Of a DNA stretch of 5,089 nucleotides, positions 1 to 4,885 are shown piece after piece. The notes beneath the pieces are model-generated. The model made no database searches, had not been told where the DNA came from, and worked only from the letters and a program-made list of their open reading frames with translations. Origin of the DNA: Phenylobacterium sp. (GTDB lineage Bacteria > Pseudomonadota > Alphaproteobacteria > Caulobacterales > Caulobacteraceae); the NCBI GenBank assembly GCA_028291285.1, contig JAQGIJ010000111.1:1-5089 (forward strand), in the 5' to 3' direction. A program made the translations under genes and the position numbers. Within the stretch, counting starts at the first letter, position 1, and each line of letters begins with the position of its first letter.

Positions 1-2
1 AC

Positions 3-419
3 GTGCGCGATCCCGCCAGCCTGGTGACCCTGCTGGCCAGCCTCAGCGCCAAGGCCGAGATCGCCCGGCGCGAGGGCGACGCGGTCTTCCTGACCGTCAC
101 CTCGTCCACCGAGATCTTCTCCGCCCAATTCGCCGGCTGCGACGCCAATGGGCGCAACTGCCAGGCGCTGCTGTTCGACCGCAAGGGCGACGTGGGCGCG
201 CCGTCGCTGACGGAGCTCAACGGTTTCAACCAGACCTCGGTGATGTGCCGGCTCTACCAGGACAAGGGCGGCAAGCCGCACGTGGAGTATTCCGCCCTGC
301 TGTTCCAGAGCGACGGTCGCGCGGAGCTGATCATGCACCTCAACGCCTGGCGCGGCTGCATCGGCGACTTCAACGCCTTCCAGAAGGACCCGGCAGGCTT
401 CCTGGCGGGCGCGGCGTGA
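3..419 (+). CDS. YbjN domain-containing protein, 5'-truncated by the window edge
   Basis: This is the C-terminal part (138 codons visible) of a YbjN-like protein. The frame is open to the window edge. The GTG at position 3 reads as an internal valine (V-RDPASL) rather than a start: no ribosome site is visible, and alphaproteobacterial relatives of this type usually begin with a signal peptide, which would lie outside the window. Recognisable family features are the beta segment FSAQFAGC followed by a second Cys seven residues later (C46 and C53, numbering from the GTG), a central NGFN segment, and a C-terminal WRGCIGDFNAF segment ending in a short Ala/Gly tail. Four cysteines (46, 53, 82, 119) would suit disulfides in an exported protein, but export is inferred. 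The molecular function of the family is not established. It converges on the SDR gene with 15 bases between stop codons and no clear terminator. Confidence 0.7.
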   Translation: MRDPASLVTLLASLSAKAEIARREGDAVFLTVTSSTEIFSAQFAGCDANGRNCQALLFDRKGDVGAPSLTELNGFNQTSVMCRLYQDKGGKPHVEYSALLFQSDGRAELIMHLNAWRGCIGDFNAFQKDPAGFLAGAA

Positions 420-434
420 GCTGAAGCCTTCCCC

Positions 435-1217
435 TCAGTACACCACGTAGCCCCCATCCAGCACGATGCTGTCGCCGGTGTGGTGGCGCGAGGCGTCGGA
501 GGCCAGGTAGACGGCGATGCCGCCGAAGTCCTCAGGCTCCAGCCATTCGCGGAACGGCACGCGGCCGATCACCTGCTGGTTGAACTTATCGCTCGCCTGC
601 AGCGCGCCCGTCAGCTCGGAGCGCGTCCAGCCCGGCAGCAGCGCGTTGGCCCGGATGCCCCAGCGGGCGTGCTCGACCGCCACCCCGCGCGCCAGCGAGC
701 AGACCGCCGCCTTGGCCGTGCCGTAGGCCTCGTTCTTCGCCGCCCCGTGGATCGCCGAGGTGGAAGAGACCACCACCAGCGAGCCGCCGGGATCGCCCGC
801 CTGCGCCCGCGCCACCATGTGCTTGCAGGCCTCGCGCAGGGTGAAGAAGACCCCGTCCAGGTTCACCGCCATGACGCGGCGCCAGGTGTCGCTGGAGAAC
901 TCCGAGAACGACGGCGCCGTCATGCCGATGCCGGCGTTGGCGACGACATTGTCCAGCCGCCCCAGGGCGACGACCGCCTCGGCCATGCCGTCGATCACGG
1001 CCTGTTCGTCGGAAACGTCGACGATGCGCGAGAAGACCTTCCCGCCGTGGGCCTTCAGCGTCTCCTCCGCCGCGGCGGTCTTCGCCGGATTGGTGCCCCA
1101 GATCATCACGTCCGCGCCGGCCTGGGCGAGGCCCTCGGCCATGCCCAGGCCGATGCCGCCGTTGCCGCCGGTGACGAGCGCGGCCTTTCCCGTCAGGTCG
1201 AATGGCGTGTAGGCCAT
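435..1217 (-). CDS. Classical SDR-family oxidoreductase, substrate unknown
   Basis: A 260-residue NAD(P)-dependent short-chain dehydrogenase of the classical type, cytosolic and probably tetrameric as is usual for the family. The Rossmann cofactor motif TGGNGGIG is at residues 16-23, the adenine-contacting Asp at 67, NAG at 94-96, and the catalytic set is Asn119, Ser152, Tyr165, Lys169 with exact S-x12-Y-x3-K spacing. The PG motif is at 195-196 and the C-terminal DGG at 254-256. All catalytic residues are present, so the enzyme should be active. After beta strand 2 the sequence is WGTNPAK, without the acidic residue typical of NAD-specific members, so cofactor preference is open. The overall look resembles the gluconate 5-dehydrogenase/KduD/glucose dehydrogenase group, but the substrate cannot be named. 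The ATG at 1217 is preceded by a GGGAGG ribosome site (1231-1226) with 8 bases of spacing. It is probably the last gene of the yaaA-bdhA transcript, 58 bases below bdhA with no hairpin terminator between. Confidence 0.9.
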   Translation of the reverse strand: MAYTPFDLTGKAALVTGGNGGIGLGMAEGLAQAGADVMIWGTNPAKTAAAEETLKAHGGKVFSRIVDVSDEQAVIDGMAEAVVALGRLDNVVANAGIGMTAPSFSEFSSDTWRRVMAVNLDGVFFTLREACKHMVARAQAGDPGGSLVVVSSTSAIHGAAKNEAYGTAKAAVCSLARGVAVEHARWGIRANALLPGWTRSELTGALQASDKFNQQVIGRVPFREWLEPEDFGGIAVYLASDASRHHTGDSIVLDGGYVVY

Positions 1218-1275
1218 GCCCGGGCCCTCCCTTGCTTGTTGACGTGGTTCTCGTTGTGTCCGGCGCGGCGCGCGG

Positions 1276-2073
1276 TCAGCCCGCGGTCCAGCCGCCGTCG
1301 ATGCTGAAGGACGCGCCGGTGGCCGAGGCGCCCATGTCGGAGACCAGGTAGAGCAGCAGCCCAGCCAGCTCGCCGTACTCGACGAAGCGCTTGTTCGGCT
1401 GGGCGGCGAGGATGACCTCCTCCATCACCCGGTCCTCGGGGATGCCGCGGGCCTTCGCCTGATCAGCGATCTGCGCTATCACCAGCGGCGTCTTCACATA
1501 GCCCGGGCAGATGGCGTTGACGGTGACGCCCTCGCGCGTGAGCTCCAGGGCGACGGTCTTGGTGAAGCCCAGGATGCCGTGCTTCGAGGCGACGTAGGCC
1601 GACTTGAACGGCGAGGCCACAAGGCCGTGCGCCGAGGCCAGGTTGACGATCCGCCCGCGGCCCTGGGCCTTCATGATCGGCACCGCCGCGCGGGTGGTGT
1701 GGAAGGCGCTCGTCAGGTTGATGGCGATGATCTGGTCCCACTTCTCGGGCGGGAAGTCCTCCACCGCCGCGACGTGCTGGACGCCGGCGTTGTTGAACAG
1801 GATGTCGAGCCGGCCGAACTCGCGCTGCGCGGTGGCCACCAGGTCGGCGATCTCGGCGGGCTTGGTCATGTCCGCGCCGTGGAAGAGGACGCGTACGCCC
1901 GTCTGCTTCTCCAGCGCCGCACGGTCGGCCTCGATCTGCGCCGGATCGCCCAGGCCGTTCAGCATCACGTTGACGCCTTCGCGGGCGAGCGCCTGGGCCA
2001 TCGCCTGGCCGATGCCGCTGGTGGAGCCGGTGAGGATCGCGGCGTGGCCCTTCAGGCCGTAGTCGACGGGCAT
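1276..2073 (-). CDS. bdhA: D-3-hydroxybutyrate dehydrogenase
   Basis: A 265-residue SDR enzyme that interconverts D-3-hydroxybutyrate and acetoacetate with NAD+/NADH, a cytosolic step in use of polyhydroxybutyrate. Motifs: TGSTSGIG at 15-22, NNAG at 94-97, Asn119, Ser147, Tyr160, Lys164. The substrate-binding residues I recall for the Pseudomonas fragi enzyme (Gln94, His144, Lys152, Gln196) all reappear here with a constant offset of five: Gln99, His149, Lys157 and Gln201, as do the catalytic Ser, Tyr and Lys. That consistency, with the family segments LNGLGD after beta 2 and VNAICPGYVKTPLV at 185-198, separates it from a generic SDR. The length is close to the usual 255-265. The ATG at 2073 lies 2 bases past the yaaA stop, and its AAGGAG ribosome site is inside the end of yaaA, indicating translational coupling. 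No thiolase, CoA transferase or PHB synthase gene is in view. Confidence 0.92.
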   Translation of the reverse strand: MPVDYGLKGHAAILTGSTSGIGQAMAQALAREGVNVMLNGLGDPAQIEADRAALEKQTGVRVLFHGADMTKPAEIADLVATAQREFGRLDILFNNAGVQHVAAVEDFPPEKWDQIIAINLTSAFHTTRAAVPIMKAQGRGRIVNLASAHGLVASPFKSAYVASKHGILGFTKTVALELTREGVTVNAICPGYVKTPLVIAQIADQAKARGIPEDRVMEEVILAAQPNKRFVEYGELAGLLLYLVSDMGASATGASFSIDGGWTAG

Positions 2074-2075
2074 GT

Positions 2076-2885
2076 TCAGGTCTCCTTGCGGGCCGGGGCG
2101 CGGGCGGCGGCGACGGGGGGCGGCTGGGGTCGGACGAACGTGAACTCTTCCTCGGTCGAGAGCGAGGGGGCGAAGCGGTAGCCGGCGGAATCGAAGGCCT
2201 TCAGGTCCGCCGCCCGGTCGATGTGGTGGTCGATGGCGTAGCGCGCCAGGAGCCCGCGCGCCTTCTTGGCGAAGAAGGAGAGGATCCGCGCTTCGCCGTC
2301 CTTCTCCTCCAGGAACCGGCAGGCGAGCACCGGCAGCTTCAGCGCCTTGCGGTCGACGGCGCCGAAGTATTCGCCGCTGGCGCAGTTCACCAGGGTCTTG
2401 TCCTTGTGGCCCATGGCGGCCTCGTTGAGCGCCTCGGAGATCCGCGGCCCCCAGAACTCGTAGAGGCTCTTGCCGCGCCTGGTCTTCAGCTGCGTCCCCA
2501 TCTCCAGCCGGTAGGGCTGGATGGCGTCGAGCGGGCGCAGCACACCGTAGAGGCCGGAGAGGATCCGCACGTGGTCCTGCGCCCAGGCCAGCGACTTCCG
2601 GTCCAGCTCGCGCGCCTTCAGCCCCGCATAGACGTCGCCGTTGAAGGCGAAGGCGGCCTGCAGCCCCTCCTCCGAGGCCGCATCGAAAGCCTGGAACCGC
2701 TCGCGGTTGAGCTTGGCCAGGTTGTCGGACAGCGACATCAGCCGCTTCAGCTCGCGCAGGGTGAGCTTGCGGGTGACCTTGGCCAGCTCGGCGGTCTGGT
2801 CGCCGAGCTGCGGCGTCGAAAGCCCCGCCCCCTCCGGCGCGTCCGTGAAATCGAGGGCCTTGGCGGGGGACAGCACGATCAGCAT
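2076..2885 (-). CDS. yaaA: Peroxide stress protein YaaA (DUF328/UPF0246)
   Basis: A 269-residue YaaA protein. In E. coli YaaA is induced by OxyR under peroxide stress, limits free iron and so Fenton damage, and has been reported to bind DNA. Family signatures are all present: MLIVLSPAKALDF at the N-terminus, FNGDVYAGL at 81-89, LSGLYGVLRPLD at 109-120 followed by IQPYRLEMG at 122-130, YEFWG at 142-146, VNCASGEYF at 166-174, and FFAKKARGLLARY at 204-216. I chose the ATG at 2885 because families of this type begin directly with ML-I-L-SPAK; the frame is open to a TTG at 2921, which would add 12 basic residues with no family support. No strong Shine-Dalgarno precedes 2885. E. coli YaaA is about 258 residues; the surplus here is mostly a Pro/Ala/Arg-rich tail after residue 252. 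First gene of the yaaA-bdhA unit. Whether regulation by OxyR applies here is unknown. Confidence 0.93.
   Translation of the reverse strand: MLIVLSPAKALDFTDAPEGAGLSTPQLGDQTAELAKVTRKLTLRELKRLMSLSDNLAKLNRERFQAFDAASEEGLQAAFAFNGDVYAGLKARELDRKSLAWAQDHVRILSGLYGVLRPLDAIQPYRLEMGTQLKTRRGKSLYEFWGPRISEALNEAAMGHKDKTLVNCASGEYFGAVDRKALKLPVLACRFLEEKDGEARILSFFAKKARGLLARYAIDHHIDRAADLKAFDSAGYRFAPSLSTEEEFTFVRPQPPPVAAARAPARKET
2082..2087 (-). promoter_or_regulatory. Ribosome binding site of bdhA inside the end of yaaA
   Basis: On the minus strand this reads AAGGAG, a full match to the anti-Shine-Dalgarno core, 8 bases before the bdhA ATG. The same bases encode the penultimate Lys-Glu of YaaA, so ribosomes finishing yaaA pass directly over it. 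This fixes the bdhA start and supports translational coupling of the two genes. Confidence 0.8.
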
Positions 2886-2934
2886 CGCTGCTCGTTTGCC
2901 GCTACGCTTCCCGCGGCGCAAGCGGCTGACGAGA

Positions 2935-2962
2935 GATTATGTCCCCGACTTTCGTTCGTCTG
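2935..2962 (-). promoter_or_regulatory. Weak candidate promoter of yaaA with overlapping direct repeats
   Basis: Minus-strand CAGACGA (2962-2956) and ACATAATC (2942-2935), 13 bases apart, match the Caulobacter housekeeping consensus only partly (4 of 7 specified positions in each), but ATAAT stands out in this GC-rich DNA. Its position would give a 5' leader of roughly 45 bases before the ATG at 2885. Two copies of ACGAAC (2968-2963 and 2959-2954) overlap the -35 region with a 9-base period and could be a binding site. Confidence 0.3.
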
Positions 2963-2997
2963 GTTCGTGGACGATTCCTTTCGGGCCTCTGCGCCCG

Positions 2998-4407
2998 CTA
3001 GAACAGCACCCGCGGGTTCATGATGCGCTTGGGGTCCAGCGCGCGGCGGATGGCCTGCAAAGCCTCCACCTCGACCGGGCTCTTGTAGCGCCGGGCCTCC
3101 TCGGTCTTCATCGCGCCCAGGCCGTGCTCGGCGGAGATCGAGCCGCCGAGCTTGGCCACGATGTCGTGCACCACCCGCGAGCCCGCGTCGCGCAGGGCGG
3201 CGTGCTCGGCGTCGGAGCCGCCGTCCGGACGCAGCACGTCGTAGTGGATGTTGCCGTCGCCGACATGGCCGAAGGCGGCGATGCGGGCGTCCGGGACCAT
3301 CTTCCGCACCGCGGCGCTGGCCTCCTGCAGGAAGGCCGCGACCTGGCTCACCGGCACCGCGACGTCGTGCTTCCAGGTGGCGCCCTCGGGCTTCTGGGCC
3401 GGCGACTGGTTCTCGCGCAACGCCCAGATCGCCTTCGCCTGGGTCTCCGTCTGAGCCACCACCGCATCGACGATCAGCCCGTCCTCGAGCCCGCGTTCCA
3501 GAAAGCGCGTCATCGCCGCCTCGGAGGCGCCCCGCTCGCCGGAGCCGAACTCGGCCAGCACGTACCAGGGATGCGGCTCGGACAAGGGATCGCGGGCGCC
3601 CGGGATGTTCCTGAGCACGAAGTCGAAGCCCAGCCGGCCCATCAGCTCGAAGGCCTCGACTCCGCCGCCGGTCTCGTCCTTGGCCCGGCCAAGCAGGCGG
3701 ATCGCCGCTTCGGGGGTCTCCACGCCGAGCAGCGCCACCGCCCGCGAGGCCATCACCGGGAAGAGCTTCAGGGTCGCGGCGGTGACCACGCCCAGCGTCC
3801 CCTCGGCGCCGATCAACAGCTGCTTGAGGTCATAGCCGGTGTTGTCCTTGCGCAGGCGCTTGAGCCCGTTCCAGACCTCGCCGTTCGGCAGCACGGCCTC
3901 CAGGCCCAGGACCAGGCTGCGGGCCATGCCGTAGCGCAGCACCTGGGTGCCGCCGGCATTGGTCGAGACGAAGCCGCCGACTGTCGCCGAGCCCTCGGAC
4001 GCCAGGCCTAGCGGGAAGCGCCGCCGCACCTCGCCGGCCGCCTCGTGTACGGCGAAGAGGGTGACGCCGGCTTCGGCCACCAGCACCTCGTCGTCGACGT
4101 CGACCTCACGGATCCGGCGCATGCGCTCGGTGGAGAGCAGCACCTCGCCCTGCGGAATCTGGCCGCCCACCAGGCTGGTGTTGCCGCCCTGCGGCGTGAT
4201 CGGCACGCCGGCCTCGCCGCAGATGCCCACCACCGCCGCCACGTCCGCCGTGGTCTTCGGCAGCGCCAGGAAGGGCGTCGTGCCCGTCCAGCGGTCGCGC
4301 CATTCCAGGAGCTTTGGCGCCAGCCGCTCCGGATCCTGGCTCCAGCCACCCTCGCCCAGCACCGCCTTGAGGCGGGAGAGGACGTCGGCGGGCACGGGCG
4401 CGGTCAT
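2998..4407 (-). CDS. FAD-linked D-2-hydroxyacid dehydrogenase (D-2-hydroxyglutarate/D-lactate dehydrogenase type)
   Basis: A 469-residue flavoprotein of the GlcD/D-2-hydroxyglutarate dehydrogenase family, which oxidises a D-2-hydroxyacid to the 2-oxoacid and passes electrons to an acceptor such as ETF or quinone. The FAD-binding PCMH domain covers about residues 45-215, with PQGGNTSLVGG at 72-82, ASEGSATVGG at 136-145, NAGG at 150-153 and GAEGTLGVVT at 200-209. The FAD-oxidase C domain follows, with Arg331, Ser335 and Lys346 (WKHD), the metal motif GHVGDGNIH (His381, His388), SAEHG with Glu427/His428, and the terminal MNP at 463-465. These match human D2HGDH residues as I remember them, except Asp390 where the human enzyme has Asn. 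The start at 4407 is chosen because conserved sequence begins there. The frame is open to a GTG at 4500, but the extra 31 residues look non-conserved and would fill the divergent promoter region. The exact substrate is not decidable; D-lactate and D-2-hydroxyglutarate are both possible. There is no serA or etf gene nearby. Confidence 0.85.
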   Translation of the reverse strand: MTAPVPADVLSRLKAVLGEGGWSQDPERLAPKLLEWRDRWTGTTPFLALPKTTADVAAVVGICGEAGVPITPQGGNTSLVGGQIPQGEVLLSTERMRRIREVDVDDEVLVAEAGVTLFAVHEAAGEVRRRFPLGLASEGSATVGGFVSTNAGGTQVLRYGMARSLVLGLEAVLPNGEVWNGLKRLRKDNTGYDLKQLLIGAEGTLGVVTAATLKLFPVMASRAVALLGVETPEAAIRLLGRAKDETGGGVEAFELMGRLGFDFVLRNIPGARDPLSEPHPWYVLAEFGSGERGASEAAMTRFLERGLEDGLIVDAVVAQTETQAKAIWALRENQSPAQKPEGATWKHDVAVPVSQVAAFLQEASAAVRKMVPDARIAAFGHVGDGNIHYDVLRPDGGSDAEHAALRDAGSRVVHDIVAKLGGSISAEHGLGAMKTEEARRYKSPVEVEALQAIRRALDPKRIMNPRVLF

Positions 4408-4545
4408 GCGGCGAAGATAGTCCGTCTTGCGGGCGACGGGGACTCCCTTCACCCACGCTCGAGCTTCCTCTTGCCGCATCGCCGGGTGACCGGCGTTCAC
4501 CTATTCCCGATTCGCCGGGGAAGAATTCGCCGCAGGGACGATGCC
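4408..4545. promoter_or_regulatory. Divergent intergenic region between the FAD dehydrogenase and the small gene
   Basis: These 138 bases must carry the promoters of both divergent genes if the chosen starts are right. I see no good match to TTGACG-type promoters in either direction. Toward the FAD gene, minus-strand TATCTT (4419-4414) ends 6 bases before the ATG and no Shine-Dalgarno is present. An inverted repeat GGTGA-N7-TCACC lies at 4485-4501 and might be an operator. None of these is strong. Confidence 0.35.
4534..4538 (+). promoter_or_regulatory. Ribosome binding site deciding the GTG start at 4546
   Basis: AGGGA sits 7 bases before GTG 4546. It is a partial match to the Shine-Dalgarno consensus but well spaced. 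It supports GTG over any upstream in-frame start; the same frame is open far upstream only because it runs antisense to the FAD dehydrogenase gene. Confidence 0.5.
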
Positions 4546-4740
4546 GTGAACTATCGTGTCTACAAGCTCAACCCAGCCGGCCGCATCGTCAGCGGCGAGT
4601 GGATCGAGGCCGCCACCGAGAGCGAGGCCCGCCGGATGGCTCACGCCCTGTGCGATGAGACCACGCCGAGCGTCGAGCTCTGGCAAGGCGCGCGGCAGCT
4701 GGCCGTCCTGCCCTGCAGCGACGACCAGGCGGCCGCCTGA
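4546..4740 (+). CDS. Small conserved-looking protein of unknown function (64 aa)
   Basis: A 64-residue protein from a GTG start. An AGGGA ribosome site (4534-4538) lies 7 bases before the GTG, while the ATG at 4541 in another frame stops after two codons. I do not recognise a named domain. The visible pattern is a beta hairpin (YRVYKLNPAGRIVSGEW, residues 3-19), an amphipathic helix rich in Glu, Arg and Ala (about 22-38), and a last strand pair around VELWQGARQLAVL (43-55), suggesting a compact beta-beta-alpha-beta fold. There is no signal peptide or membrane segment, and two cysteines (36 and 57). The combination of YRVY at the start and ELWQGAR near the end resembles small hypothetical proteins I associate with alphaproteobacteria, but this is memory, not a search. 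It is transcribed divergently from the FAD dehydrogenase gene. Its mixed aromatic and charged composition and good ribosome site argue for a real gene. Confidence 0.7.
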   Translation: MNYRVYKLNPAGRIVSGEWIEAATESEARRMAHALCDETTPSVELWQGARQLAVLPCSDDQAAA

Positions 4741-4792
4741 TCAGGGCTTCGCCGCCGGCGGCCCGAGGGCCAGGGTTGCGGAAAGCTTCAGG

Positions 4793-4807
4793 TCAGGAAC
4801 TTCCTGA
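4793..4807 (+). promoter_or_regulatory. Perfect 7-bp inverted repeat upstream of the 4819-4847 promoter; possible operator or ECF sigma site
   Basis: TCAGGAA-C-TTCCTGA is a perfect 7+1+7 palindrome. It lies in the gap between the small gene and the gene at 4886, centred about 53 bases upstream of the predicted start of transcription, where an activator could bind. It also contains GGAAC (4796-4800), followed 16 bases later by CGAT (4817-4820), one mismatch from the GGAAC-N16-17-CGTT pattern of alphaproteobacterial EcfG general-stress promoters. A hairpin at the end of the small gene's transcript is another reading, though no T run follows. Confidence 0.35.
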
Positions 4808-4818
4808 AAGCGCGCACG

Positions 4819-4847
4819 ATGACGGCTGGGCCGTCTGCGGCTAGAGC
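4819..4847 (+). promoter_or_regulatory. Candidate Caulobacter-type housekeeping promoter for the gene at 4886
   Basis: ATGACGG (4819-4825) and GCTAGAGC (4840-4847), 14 bases apart, fit the Caulobacter sigma-73 consensus TTGACGS-N10-14-GCTANAWC with one mismatch in each element. Transcription would start near 4854, giving a leader of about 30 bases that contains the AAGGAG ribosome site. The consensus is from established work on Caulobacter; applying it here assumes the organism is a relative. Confidence 0.5.
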
Positions 4848-4872
4848 TGCAACGCTCGAGCAATCTGCCGCA

Positions 4873-4878
4873 AAGGAG
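4873..4878 (+). promoter_or_regulatory. Ribosome binding site deciding the GTG start at 4886
   Basis: AAGGAG lies 7 bases before GTG 4886. No ATG in the same frame competes nearby upstream, and the next in-frame ATG (4982) has no comparable site, so this element settles the start of the truncated gene. Confidence 0.75.
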
Positions 4879-4885
4879 CCGCCCC

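Noticed and set aside
420..434. A bidirectional terminator between the convergent YbjN-type and SDR genes
   Set aside because: The 15-base gap and flanks form only a 4-base CTGA/TCAG stem without T runs.
480..1307. A 275-codon plus-strand open frame opposite the second SDR
   Set aside because: Arg/Ala/Gly/Val-rich shadow translation of a gene with complete SDR motifs; no ribosome site or recognisable domain.
1579..2181. A 200-codon plus-strand open frame opposite bdhA
   Set aside because: Its strand partner has all catalytic and substrate residues of D-3-hydroxybutyrate dehydrogenase; the plus-strand frame is a codon-bias shadow.
2886..2921. A 12-residue extension of YaaA to a TTG start
   Set aside because: YaaA proteins start directly at the ML-I-L-SPAK strand; the extension is a run of basic residues from leader sequence.
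2641..4011. A 456-codon plus-strand open frame opposite yaaA and the FAD dehydrogenase gene
   Set aside because: It is antisense to two well-supported genes, has a His/Arg/Gly/Leu-rich low-complexity composition typical of high-GC shadow frames, and spans their intergenic gap without any domain.
4457..4464. GCTCGAGC as a -10 element for the gene at 4546
   Set aside because: Two mismatches to GCTANAWC, including the key A, and no -35 at usable spacing; it is also about 80 bases from the start codon.
4408..4500. A 31-residue N-terminal extension of the FAD dehydrogenase (starts at 4479 or 4500)
   Set aside because: Neither start has a good ribosome site, the extension shows no family similarity, and it would occupy most of the divergent promoter region. 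N-terminal peptides could still overturn this.
4045..4545. An upstream extension of the small plus-strand protein to a start near 4045
   Set aside because: The extension is antisense to the FAD-binding domain and compositionally unlike the last 64 residues; the AGGGA site and GTG at 4546 give a better start.
4751..4771. GC-rich palindrome GCCGCCGGCGGC with an adjacent GGCC-CGAG-GGCC hairpin as a terminator of the small gene
   Set aside because: The hairpin stem is short and no T run follows; such GC palindromes are frequent by chance in this composition. A weak terminator role is not excluded.
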